Positions 1 through 6,205 are shown, numbered from the stretch's first letter. The stretch: 7,157 bases of DNA from Bacteroidales bacterium (GCA_029933495.1 JAOZOC010000167.1:1-7157), one strand, 5' to 3'. Notes: generated by a model not told the origin, from the letters alone. Numbers and translations: made by a program.

Positions 1-1
1 G

Positions 2-217
2 AATCCGGTTTCAGATAAATTGTATCTTACATTAAATAAAAAATCGCAACAGGAAGTTTACGTTGCAGTTTTTGATATCAACGGAAAGCTTCTATTCACT
101 AAAGAGTTAACCGGACAGAAAAATGAAATTAATATGGAGGAGTTGAAAGTTGGAGTTTATATTTTGAAGATAATTGCCGGAAATAATTCAAGAATATTTA
201 AAGTGACAAAGAAATAA
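2..217 (+). CDS. C-terminal end of a secreted protein with a T9SS type A sorting domain (5' truncated by the window edge)
   Basis: The frame is open from base 2 and reads NPVSDKLYLTL at once, so the true start lies upstream; the in-frame TTG at 20 is not a credible start. The 71 visible residues match the T9SS type A C-terminal domain: NPVSDKLYL (the end of the usual YPNPxxxxL opening), then VAVFDINGKLL, then the closing GVYILKI and a basic tail, FKVTKK. In Bacteroidota this domain directs a protein exported by Sec through the type IX secretion system to the surface or medium, and is normally cleaved on exit. The cargo domain, and so the function, is outside the window. The domain assignment is secure; nothing can be said about activity. 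Confidence 0.9.
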   Translation, partial: NPVSDKLYLTLNKKSQQEVYVAVFDINGKLLFTKELTGQKNEINMEELKVGVYILKIIAGNNSRIFKVTKK

Positions 218-300
218 GGTTATTGTCCCGGCCAATTCGTCAGATCATTGTTGGGCAAGCGCAGTGGCAGTGGTCAGACGATTGTGCACACAGTAATATG
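218..300. other. GC-rich non-coding spacer with an imperfect 12-base direct repeat
   Basis: By my count bases 221-300 are 50% G+C, whereas the next 60 bases (301-360) are 20%. The stretch contains GTCAGATCATTG (239-250) and GTCAGACGATTG (273-284), identical at 10 of 12 positions. All three forward frames stay open for more than 75 bases, but none gives a recognisable protein or has a convincing start. I cannot name it. It may be a fragment of a dispersed repeat or the remains of a lost gene. Confidence 0.35.
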
Positions 301-335
301 AACGAGTAAAAGAAATTTTCATATATTTCCTCTAT

Positions 336-357
336 AAATCTTTCAGATTTTTATTTG
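336..357 (+). terminator. Weak hairpin with T-rich tail, possible terminator
   Basis: AAATCT (336-341) and AGATTT (345-350) form a perfect 6-pair stem with a TTC loop, followed by a T-rich stretch. The stem is AU-rich and lies about 120 bases after the upstream stop codon, so termination would be weak at best. It may be chance in an AT-rich leader. Confidence 0.25.
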
Positions 358-385
358 TATGTGTTTAAAATGCAAACTTTTTATG

Positions 386-393
386 TAAGTTTG
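386..393 (+). promoter_or_regulatory. Possible Bacteroidota-type promoter -7 box for the BNR/PKD secreted protein
   Basis: TAAGTTTG is an exact match to the Bacteroidota -7 consensus TAnnTTTG. It would put the transcript start near 400 and give a leader of about 20 bases before the ATG at 419. No TTTG -33 box sits at the usual 19-21 base spacing; the nearest TTTG (354-357) is 28 bases away. The motif is short and expected by chance in AT-rich DNA, so support is moderate. Confidence 0.4.
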
Positions 394-418
394 TTACTCT
401 GTTTTAAAACCGTTTCGT

Positions 419-1885
419 ATGAAAAAGATTTTACTGTTTTCATTATTAACTTTATTTTCAGTTCAACTATTCTCTGACTGGTGGATAACCAGAGGGCCGG
501 TAACGGGCGAAATATATTTTATGGGGCCAACCTCTACATCGTATGGCTTATATCATTCAGCTGATTTTGGCAAAACCGCCGTTTGTGTTGATTCCATTTC
601 ACCAATTCTGACAATCACTGCCGATAAAACTCCTGGTGTTATTTATTATGCAAAAATATCAGAAGCTTTATATATTTCTTACAATTTTGGAAACCAGGGA
701 ACATGGCAATATAGAAATTCAGGAATAAAACTTCAAATTAATAGTGGAATTATTGAAGGACAAATATATTCAAGCTTTTCTAAACATAGTGAAGACTACG
801 GAGTGAACTTTTTTAATCACAATTATAATGGCTTTTTTGGAAATAAGATAGATGTGGAAATTGACAATGAGCCCGGTATTGGTTATGTTTTAATACAAAA
901 GTTTGATGTATATGATTCACTTTTTTTATTAAAATCAATTGATAATTTTGAAAATTTGGAATTACTGAATTCATTCTGTGAAGAATCTACTTTTAGCAGT
1001 ATAAGAAGATTAACAAGGGGAATATATCCTGGCGAACTATTCTTCCTGAGTGGTTTCGATGGCCGTTTACTGATATCACAGGATTATGGGGCAACTTGGT
1101 GCGAAACCAACAAATATAACAAAACCAGTATTTCGATAGATGATATGGTAGGAGGGAGAACCGAGGGTGAAATTTATACACTTTATCAATTCACATATTT
1201 ACCGGAGCACAGGGCTCATATATACATACTTCACTCAACCGATTATGGTATTACCTATGAAGTGTTCCATCCGTTTTCTCAGGGACAGGAACCTCTATTA
1301 ACCCAATTTTCTGCTAAAACAGAAGAAGATGCACCGGGTACTTTTGACATTAAGTCTGTTGACAGTATATATTATGTTACCGGAGATATGCCGTTAAATG
1401 TACAGTTTTACAATTATTCTATCGGGGATATAAATACTTATGAATGGGATTTCAATAATGATGGATTAGTAGATTCTTACGAAGAAAATCCGGTTTATAC
1501 TTATACTGACACAGGATGGTATTCGGTTAAATTAACAACTTATGACGGTTTTGATACCAGCTCTTTCTTAAGGGATAATTATGTTTATGTTTCTAAGATA
1601 ACCGACACAGGTTCAGAATTGCAATCTAATGAATTAGGGATGTCTTGTTATCCCAACCCTTTTAATGACAAGATAACCTTTACTTTTTCAAATAAGGGTG
1701 TAACTGATAAAAATGAAGTATTGATTTATGATATGAATGGAAAAGTTGTAAAAAAGATATCATCATTCAAAAACAAAATAGTTTGGGATGGAATAAATTT
1801 TAAAGGAATAAAATGTGAACCGGGGATTTACATTGTAAAATCTAAAAGTCATATTAATCCCCAAAAAATTATATTAACCCATTAA
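419..1885 (+). CDS. Secreted BNR-like repeat / PKD protein with T9SS type A sorting domain
   Basis: This is a complete 488-residue protein. Residues 1-19 are a Sec signal peptide (MKKILLFSLLTLFSVQLFS). Residues about 20-300 carry degenerate BNR/sortilin-type repeats built on S-x-D-x-G-x-T/S-W: SADFGKTA (47-54), SYNFGNQGTW (87-96), HSEDYGVNF (123-131), SQDYGATW (220-227) and HSTDYGITYE (272-281). Strands of the form GEIY or PGVIY often come before them (30-33, 72-76, 114-117, 250-253), which suggests a beta-propeller. Residues about 310-393 form a PKD domain with EWDFNNDG (342-349) and NPVYTYTDTGWYSVKL. From residue 408, SCYPNPFNDKITF through VLIYDMNGKVV, WDG and GIYIVKS is a T9SS type A domain of the FlgD-like kind. 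The protein is probably exported and released or displayed at the surface. The propeller could bind a ligand or glycan, but no catalytic residues are visible. The start is the first ATG and directly begins the signal peptide; no Shine-Dalgarno is seen, which is normal for the phylum. Confidence 0.9.
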   Translation: MKKILLFSLLTLFSVQLFSDWWITRGPVTGEIYFMGPTSTSYGLYHSADFGKTAVCVDSISPILTITADKTPGVIYYAKISEALYISYNFGNQGTWQYRNSGIKLQINSGIIEGQIYSSFSKHSEDYGVNFFNHNYNGFFGNKIDVEIDNEPGIGYVLIQKFDVYDSLFLLKSIDNFENLELLNSFCEESTFSSIRRLTRGIYPGELFFLSGFDGRLLISQDYGATWCETNKYNKTSISIDDMVGGRTEGEIYTLYQFTYLPEHRAHIYILHSTDYGITYEVFHPFSQGQEPLLTQFSAKTEEDAPGTFDIKSVDSIYYVTGDMPLNVQFYNYSIGDINTYEWDFNNDGLVDSYEENPVYTYTDTGWYSVKLTTYDGFDTSSFLRDNYVYVSKITDTGSELQSNELGMSCYPNPFNDKITFTFSNKGVTDKNEVLIYDMNGKVVKKISSFKNKIVWDGINFKGIKCEPGIYIVKSKSHINPQKIILTH

Positions 1886-1897
1886 AACTTAATTATT

Positions 1898-2110
1898 ATG
1901 AAAAATGCAAGTACAATTTTATTTATGCTGTTATTGGCAATGAGTTCAGTCTTTGCAAACGCGAACAAGGTAAATTTGATGAAGCCGTTGCAAACTACGA
2001 GATGATAATACTTAATGATCCGTCTTACAATGATTCGGTTTTTGCTTTTATCTTTAAAACCTGAAAAACAAACACCGGATATTCAAAAAGATGATTTTGA
2101 AATAGATTAA
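1898..2110 (+). pseudogene. Frame-broken remnant of a signal-peptide plus TPR-repeat protein
   Basis: The ATG at 1898, 12 bases after the preceding stop, begins a good signal peptide (MKNASTILFMLLLAMSSVFA), but this frame ends at TGA 2003-2005 after 35 codons. From about 1963 the +2-shifted frame reads EQGKFDEAVANYE and then MIILNDPSYNDSVFAFI, a classic TPR helix pair, and stops at TGA 2062-2064. The original frame then stays open through LKPEKQTPDIQKDDFEID to TAA 2108-2110. A signal peptide, TPR and plausible tail in alternating frames indicate a decayed or internally deleted secreted TPR protein; intact TPR proteins are much longer. It was probably co-transcribed with the gene before it. 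Alternatives are a real 35-residue secreted peptide, or sequencing/assembly indels in an intact gene, although 213 bases would hold only about one TPR. Confidence 0.65.
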
Positions 2111-2139
2111 ACAAAATGCCTGAGGTTGCATAAGAATAT

Positions 2140-2147
2140 TAATTTTG
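2140..2147 (+). promoter_or_regulatory. Possible -7 box for the mtnA-like gene
   Basis: TAATTTTG matches TAnnTTTG exactly. Transcription would begin near 2154, about 25 bases before the ATG at 2180, a typical short Bacteroidota leader. That spacing also argues against the in-frame TTG at 2165 as the start. No -33 TTTG is seen at the usual distance. Confidence 0.4.
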
Positions 2148-2179
2148 TTTTCTGTTTGTGAAATTTGGATTTAATAAAT

Positions 2180-3220
2180 ATGAAAGTAAACGGAAAACAT
2201 TACCGTACGGTTTGGATGGAAGGTTCATCGGTATTTATGATTGATCAGACTTTGCTACCTTTTGAATTCAAAATTTTTATGGCAAAAACCTGTAAAGAGA
2301 GTTGTGTTGCAATCAGAACAATGATAACACGCGGGGCTGGGGCAATTGGTGTAACTGCAGGGTTTGCTATGGTACAGGCATTTTTGGAAGCGCCAAAAAT
2401 TGGATTTGAAAATTTTGTATTAAAAGCGAAAAAAGAGATAGAGGATACCCGCCCCACTGCACGAAATCTTTTTTATGCTGTTGACCGCGTTTTTGAGGCG
2501 GGAAAGCATTCTGTTGAAAATGCCATTAAAGAGGCTCAATTAATGGCCGATGAAAATATTGCTGAGGCAAGATTAATTGGTGAATATGGCAATGAATTGA
2601 TTGAAGATGGTTTTCAGATTGAGACACATTGTAATGCCGGCTGGCTTGGTTTTGTAGATTGGGGCAGCGCACTTGCCCCGGTTTATGTTGCGAAAGAACA
2701 AGGAAAAAACATCTTTGTTTACGTTGACGAAACCCGACCGAGAAGTCAGGGGGCAAGGTTGACAGCCTGGGAGCTAAAAAATGAAATTATTCCGCACGCT
2801 ATTATCCCGGATAACGCAGGAGCTTATTATATGTCGCAAGGCAAAATAGATATAATCATTGTTGGTGCCGACCGTGTTGCTGCCAATGGCGATGTTGCAA
2901 ATAAGATAGGAACTCTTGAAAAAGCAATTGTTGCTAAAGAGTATGGTGTGCCTTTTTATGTTGCTGCTCCCCTTTCAACTTTCGATATGAACTGTAAAAC
3001 CGGAAAAGATATTGAGATAGAGCAAAGGGATGAAAGCGAAGTCATATATCAAAAAGGTCTTGACAAATCTGGTGAGATAAGAGAAATTTTGGTTTGTAAT
3101 CCGGGGTCAGAGGCTTTGAATCCTGCTTTTGATGTAACACCTGCAAAATATATCAAAGGGATTATCACTGAAAAGGGAATTGTTGAACCTGACAGGTTAA
3201 GAATTGGAAAGTTGTTCTAA
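2180..3220 (+). CDS. mtnA: MtnA-family isomerase (S-methyl-5-thioribose-1-phosphate isomerase or close relative)
   Basis: The 346-residue product has the normal MtnA length. Family members convert 5-methylthioribose-1-phosphate to 5-methylthioribulose-1-phosphate in cytoplasmic methionine salvage, and share the fold of the eIF2B alpha/beta/delta subunits. Visible landmarks are VNGKHYRTVWMEG at the N-terminus, RGAGAIG (51-57), THCNAGW with the catalytic Cys at 151, DETRPRSQGARLTAWEL (from 183), GADRVAANGDVANKIGT with the catalytic Asp at 231, and NPAFDVTP followed by GIITEKGI. Cys and Asp are 80 residues apart, as in the Bacillus subtilis enzyme (C160/D240). I chose ATG 2180 over the in-frame TTG at 2165 because family similarity begins at MKVNGKHYRT. 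Two regions differ from standard MtnA: RGAG replaces RGAP, and the segment before NPAFDVTP is longer and reads EILVCNPGSEALNPAF. No other methionine-salvage gene is nearby, so the true substrate could be a related sugar phosphate such as 5-deoxyribose-1-phosphate. Confidence 0.9.
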   Translation: MKVNGKHYRTVWMEGSSVFMIDQTLLPFEFKIFMAKTCKESCVAIRTMITRGAGAIGVTAGFAMVQAFLEAPKIGFENFVLKAKKEIEDTRPTARNLFYAVDRVFEAGKHSVENAIKEAQLMADENIAEARLIGEYGNELIEDGFQIETHCNAGWLGFVDWGSALAPVYVAKEQGKNIFVYVDETRPRSQGARLTAWELKNEIIPHAIIPDNAGAYYMSQGKIDIIIVGADRVAANGDVANKIGTLEKAIVAKEYGVPFYVAAPLSTFDMNCKTGKDIEIEQRDESEVIYQKGLDKSGEIREILVCNPGSEALNPAFDVTPAKYIKGIITEKGIVEPDRLRIGKLF

Positions 3221-3243
3221 TAAAGAAGAATGAGCTATATTTG
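3211..3243 (+). promoter_or_regulatory. Possible promoter for the barrel protein / lipoprotein / tag cluster
   Basis: TATATTTG (3236-3243) is an exact TAnnTTTG -7 box. GTTG (3211-3214) lies 21 bases upstream as an imperfect -33 box (consensus TTTG). Transcription would start near 3250, placing the palindrome at 3274-3293 inside a 5' leader of about 120 bases. The -33 element overlaps the last codons and stop of the mtnA-like gene. Confidence 0.4.
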
Positions 3244-3260
3244 TATTGTTTTTGTATAAT

Positions 3261-3307
3261 CACCTCACCCCAACCCTCTCCTCAAGGAGAGGGAAGAGAC
3301 TCTGGGG
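3261..3307. repeat. GC-rich perfect palindrome, REP-like dispersed repeat candidate
   Basis: CCCTCTCCT (3274-3282) and AGGAGAGGG (3285-3293) are exact reverse complements separated by CA, giving a 9-pair GC-rich hairpin in AT-rich DNA. CCCCA (3268-3272) can also pair with TGGGG (3303-3307) as an outer helix. The wording CTCACCCCAACCCTCTCC...GGAGAGGG resembles intergenic palindromes scattered through many bacterial genomes. No U-run follows on the + strand, so it is not a classic terminator. It could act as a repeat element, an attenuator in the leader, or a 3' mRNA-stabilising hairpin for the upstream gene. Confidence 0.7.
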
Positions 3308-3368
3308 ATAATAATTTGGTTATGTTGATGAAAAGAATAATTTTGAGTTTTTGGATGTACAATATAAA

Positions 3369-3959
3369 ATGAGATTAACACATAAAATATTATTTATTTC
3401 ATTGCTATTTTTGTCGTTATCCGGTTTTTCGCAGCGTGAAAGCACCTGGACGATAGATATTGGACTTACCCAAACCTATCCCGGTTTTTTTAATCTGTAT
3501 AACGGCTCTGCTGATATTGAAGCAGGTTATCAAACTAAACTTGTCGGTGGTTTGTTTGCAGGAGGTTCTTTTGGAGTACAATTTCTTAAACTGGATGGTT
3601 CTCAATCGAAAACGATAATCTATAAACCAAAACTGAGTCTGCATTACAGTTTAAAAGCGGGAAAAAGCTTCCGTGTTGTCCCATTGTTATCGGTGGGCTA
3701 CTCTTTTTTAAATATCAAAAATAATGAATATGGTTATGCGGTAACCCAGTCAGGGGTCAATTTATGTCCCGAACTAAAATTGTTGTGGAAAACACAAATC
3801 AGAACTGACTTTTACTTTTACGGAAGATATGATTATATATTACTTGGTGAGGATAAAGACTTTACACATCTGAATTATTATAGAAATGTCAGCCTGACAA
3901 GCTTTGGAATAGGAATAGTTATTAAACAAAAGAAGAATGAATTACCTGAGAAATATTAG
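3369..3959 (+). CDS. Small outer-membrane beta-barrel protein
   Basis: The product is 196 residues. Residues 1-22 (MRLTHKILFISLLFLSLSGFSQ) are a signal peptide. The mature part is a run of alternating polar/hydrophobic strands rich in Gly and aromatics: TWTIDIGLT, AGYQTKLVGGLFAGGSFGVQFL, KPKLSLHYSLK, FRVVPLLSVGYSFLNI, PELKLLWKTQ, TDFYFYGRYDYILLG, and a terminal TSFGIGIVIKQ. This fits a small barrel of about eight strands assembled by BAM in the outer membrane, like many OmpW/OmpA-barrel-type Bacteroidota proteins, but I cannot assign a named family. I chose ATG 3369 over the in-frame TTG at 3351 because it directly begins the signal peptide. The 3' end overlaps the next gene by 23 bases, which implies coupled expression. 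Substrate and role are unknown. Confidence 0.75.
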   Translation: MRLTHKILFISLLFLSLSGFSQRESTWTIDIGLTQTYPGFFNLYNGSADIEAGYQTKLVGGLFAGGSFGVQFLKLDGSQSKTIIYKPKLSLHYSLKAGKSFRVVPLLSVGYSFLNIKNNEYGYAVTQSGVNLCPELKLLWKTQIRTDFYFYGRYDYILLGEDKDFTHLNYYRNVSLTSFGIGIVIKQKKNELPEKY

Positions 3960-4404
3960 TAAAACTCTGATTCTGACCTTGCTGTTATTTGGACAATCCT
4001 GCAATAAGGGAGAGGATATGTTAGTACTGGATCAGGAGTATTTTACTGTCTCAGATATTACCAGATATTGCATGGGCTCCTGCGATGAAACTTTGGACTG
4101 GGAAAACAAACCGGCTTTAGTTAAGGGTTACGCCAAAGGTGTGGAGAACGACTCACTTATGCAGGAGTTTTATAACAAGGAGTTGTTTTATCTTGAGGAT
4201 ATCCGTACAGGACTTTTTATGGAAATACGTATAACAGACGACAAGGATGCCATATTCAATAAGCTGAACTCTATTAGGAAAACCGATATGCTATACATAA
4301 AAGGCACTGCTTTGCCTGTCGTTGCCTATGATGGCAATGATTGTACGAAAGGTATGGTATTGTCAGTTGACAACACAGGTGCAATAAGTATCGGGGATAA
4401 CTAA
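3937..4404 (+). CDS. Putative surface lipoprotein, possible OB-fold-like domain
   Basis: The 155-residue product starts with a lipoprotein signal peptide, MNYLRNISKTLILTLLLFGQSC, with Cys22 as the lipidated residue. GQSC is a loose lipobox, as is usual in Bacteroidota. The following NKGED has acidic residues at +5/+6 and loosely resembles Bacteroidota surface-export signals. The mature domain is small and mixed alpha/beta. The pattern ALVKGYAKG ... LFYLEDIRTGLFMEIRI ... TDMLYIKGTALPV looks like an OB-fold barrel, though I infer this only from strand pattern. A CMGSC pair (Cys45, Cys49) and Cys136 could form disulfides in the periplasm or outside. No other in-frame ATG precedes the lipobox, so the 23-base overlap with the barrel gene is real, and the two products may work together in the outer membrane. 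Specific function is unknown. Confidence 0.75.
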   Translation: MNYLRNISKTLILTLLLFGQSCNKGEDMLVLDQEYFTVSDITRYCMGSCDETLDWENKPALVKGYAKGVENDSLMQEFYNKELFYLEDIRTGLFMEIRITDDKDAIFNKLNSIRKTDMLYIKGTALPVVAYDGNDCTKGMVLSVDNTGAISIGDN

Positions 4405-4417
4405 TTGGGATTTCGTT

Positions 4418-4981
4418 ATGGAAAAAACACGCTGCGATTGGACAAAAAATAAACTTCTCGAAAATCATTACCACGACACTGAGTGGGGTGTACCTCTTCA
4501 TGATGATGATAAATTATTTGAATTTCTGGTTCTGGATACTTTTCAGGCGGGTTTGAGCTGGTCAACAATACTTGCCAAACGCGAAAATTTCAGAAAAGCT
4601 TTTGATGGATTTGATGCGAAAAAGATTGCACATTACGACGAAAGTAAAGTTAAAAGCCTGTTGCAGGATAAAGGAATAGTAAGAAATCAGCTAAAAATCA
4701 GGGCAGCAATCAATAATGCAAAATTATTCCTTGATATTCAAAAAGAATATGGCAGTTTTGATAAGTATATCTGGCAATTTGTCAACAATAAACCCATAAT
4801 TAACAGTTGGGAAAAGACAGAGGATATTCCTGCGAGTACTCCCGAATCGGATGCAATGAGTAGTGATATGAAAAAGCGGGGATTCAAATTTGTCGGAACC
4901 ACAATTTGCTACGCCTTTATGCAGGCTGCCGGAATGGTGAACGACCATTTGGTTAGTTGTTTCAGATATAAAGAGGTATAA
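4418..4981 (+). CDS. tag: DNA-3-methyladenine glycosylase I
   Basis: The 187-residue product aligns with E. coli Tag (also 187 residues) along its whole length. Tag excises 3-methyladenine from alkylated DNA as the first step of base-excision repair in the cytoplasm. The structural zinc ligands are all present: Cys6, His19, His177 and Cys181 (E. coli C4, H17, H175, C179). Landmarks are CDW, YHDTEWGVP, QAGLSWSTIL, RKAFDGFD, KKRGFKFVGTTICYAFMQA and VNDHLVSC. The base-pocket residues Tyr18 and Trp48 match E. coli Tyr16 and Trp46, but E. coli Glu38 is Asp40 here, a conservative change that keeps the acidic group. The gene starts 13 bases after the lipoprotein stop and probably sits in the same transcript, with no evident functional link. 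Confidence 0.96.
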   Translation: MEKTRCDWTKNKLLENHYHDTEWGVPLHDDDKLFEFLVLDTFQAGLSWSTILAKRENFRKAFDGFDAKKIAHYDESKVKSLLQDKGIVRNQLKIRAAINNAKLFLDIQKEYGSFDKYIWQFVNNKPIINSWEKTEDIPASTPESDAMSSDMKKRGFKFVGTTICYAFMQAAGMVNDHLVSCFRYKEV

Positions 4982-5075
4982 TTAGTTGAAAATCAAAATA
5001 AGGCCCATTATCAGCGAATTTCCTTCTGTCTGTTTTACTTTAATTAACCATTCACTCCCTAGTGTCGGGATTTCA

Positions 5076-5111
5076 ATTCATTCATTCAAGCATTTATTCA
5101 TTCAATCATTT
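5076..5111. repeat. Degenerate ATTC tetranucleotide tandem repeat between convergent genes
   Basis: Nine units stay in exact 4-base register: ATTC three times, AAGC, ATTT, ATTC twice, AATC, ATTT. Five of nine are exact ATTC. The run lies just beyond the stop of the mscS-family gene and about 95 bases after tag, in the 133-base convergent gap. The rest of the gap shows only weak hairpins such as CACT-CCCT-AGTG (5053-5064), and no clear terminator for either gene. Confidence 0.6.
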
Positions 5112-5114
5112 GTT

Positions 5115-6173
5115 TTAATTAATCTGCTGCGTCAGAATAGTCTGTGTCGGATATGCAAATTCCAGATTATTCTTTGCAAAACGGCTGATAATTTCAAGAT
5201 TAATATCGGTCTGTGTTTTCAGAATATCTTCACCTTTAATTATATAATAGATCAGCAAGATACCGAGTGAGGAATCCCCGAAATTGTTAAAAGCAAGATG
5301 TATAGTTTCCTCTGTGCTTTTATGACTTGAGACAATATCCCTGAGAGTATCCATTGCAAGCTGCATCTCATCAGGTTTTGTATCATACACAAGCCCGAGA
5401 TTAAGAACAACCTTTCTTGAAGGCTCAAGAGTAACATTCTCAACCATACTGTCGGTAAATTTAGCATTGGGAACGGTAACAACCCTTCCTTCCAGAGTTC
5501 GTATTTTTGTTGAGCGTATGCCAATCTCCTCAACGGTTCCGTCGAATCCTCCGATTTTTATCCGGTCCTTTATTATAAAGGGTTTATCTGTAAAAATTGT
5601 AATTCCTCCAAACACATTAGATACAAGATCTTTAGCAGCCATCGCAAGAGCCAAACCTCCAATTCCCAGACCTGCCAAAACGGCTCCAACATCAAAGCCT
5701 GTATTGTCGAGTGCTATTATCACACCTAAAATCCAAACGATACTTCTCATTGCTTTCCTGAAAATTGGAAGCAACTGGTCATCAAGATCGCTTTCACTTT
5801 TTTTGGTTAGTGGCTCCAGATACTCCGATATCAAGGCATCAAGTAGTCGTGCTATCAGCCAGGTAACGGTTACTATAACAACAAAATAGAATCCTTTTAC
5901 AAACAGGTCTTCTGTACTTTCAGGGAAAGTCAGTCTTTTAAATGCCATCCATATTCCAAACAGAACAAGAAGAACAACCGAGGGTTCTTCCACCATATCA
6001 ACTATGATATCATCAATTCTTGATTTGGATTTTGCAGCAACTTTTTTAACAATCTTATTAATAAACCAAAACAGTATTTTGCCAACAATGACTGCCCCGA
6101 TTACTATTGCTAGTGAGATTAACCAGGCTCCTGACGTATTGCCATAAAAAGTTTTATCTAAAAAGTCACTCAT
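5115..6173 (-). CDS. MscS-family small-conductance mechanosensitive ion channel
   Basis: This is a complete 352-residue inner-membrane channel protein. Membrane segments lie at about 16-38, 64-80, 94-115 and 142-158, followed by the pore-lining helix at 163-192 with the Gly/Ala-rich VGAVLAGLGIGGLALAMAA and then KDLVSNVFGG. Next come the MscS beta domain (FIIKDRIKIGGFDGTVEEIGIRST, residues 199-222, then TLEGRVVTVPNAKF) and the cytoplasmic alpha/beta domain, ending FAYPTQTIL. The family opens under membrane tension to release solutes during hypo-osmotic shock. With about five membrane segments it is longer at the N-terminus than E. coli MscS (three) and belongs to the medium-length YbdG/YnaI-like class rather than being a direct MscS orthologue. 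The ATG lies about 26 bases from the predicted transcript start, and the gene has its own promoter inside the end of the upstream permease gene. Confidence 0.94.
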   Translation of the reverse strand: MSDFLDKTFYGNTSGAWLISLAIVIGAVIVGKILFWFINKIVKKVAAKSKSRIDDIIVDMVEEPSVVLLVLFGIWMAFKRLTFPESTEDLFVKGFYFVVIVTVTWLIARLLDALISEYLEPLTKKSESDLDDQLLPIFRKAMRSIVWILGVIIALDNTGFDVGAVLAGLGIGGLALAMAAKDLVSNVFGGITIFTDKPFIIKDRIKIGGFDGTVEEIGIRSTKIRTLEGRVVTVPNAKFTDSMVENVTLEPSRKVVLNLGLVYDTKPDEMQLAMDTLRDIVSSHKSTEETIHLAFNNFGDSSLGILLIYYIIKGEDILKTQTDINLEIISRFAKNNLEFAYPTQTILTQQIN

Positions 6174-6205
6174 TTTTTATATAATTAAAATATTTAAAAG
6201 CGGTG

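Noticed and set aside
239..284. The two similar 12-mers considered as a CRISPR repeat pair
   Set aside because: There are only two imperfect copies, the unit is too short, the spacing is 34 bases and no further units or cas genes are present.
2526..2756. A 76-codon minus-strand frame inside the mtnA-like gene
   Set aside because: The opposite strand encodes the conserved catalytic region of MtnA, so this frame is an antisense by-product.
3322..3372. A 16-codon frame (MLMKRIILSFWMYNIK) whose TGA overlaps the ATG of the barrel gene, a possible leader peptide
   Set aside because: It is very short, has no ribosome-binding signal and no known motif. Such frames are common by chance in AT-rich leaders.
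5053..5073. CACTCCCTAGTG / TCCC...GGGA considered as a bidirectional terminator for tag and the channel gene
   Set aside because: The stems are only four pairs and mutually exclusive, with no clean T-run on either strand.
4986..5270. A 94-codon + strand frame running from the tag/channel gap into the channel gene
   Set aside because: It overlaps the well-supported channel C-terminus antisense, and its first part is translated low-complexity ATTC repeat. It has no recognisable domain.
5467..5889. A 140-codon + strand frame opposite the channel gene
   Set aside because: The minus strand carries the MscS pore and beta domain. The + frame is rich in Ser/Pro/Ile without any family motif.
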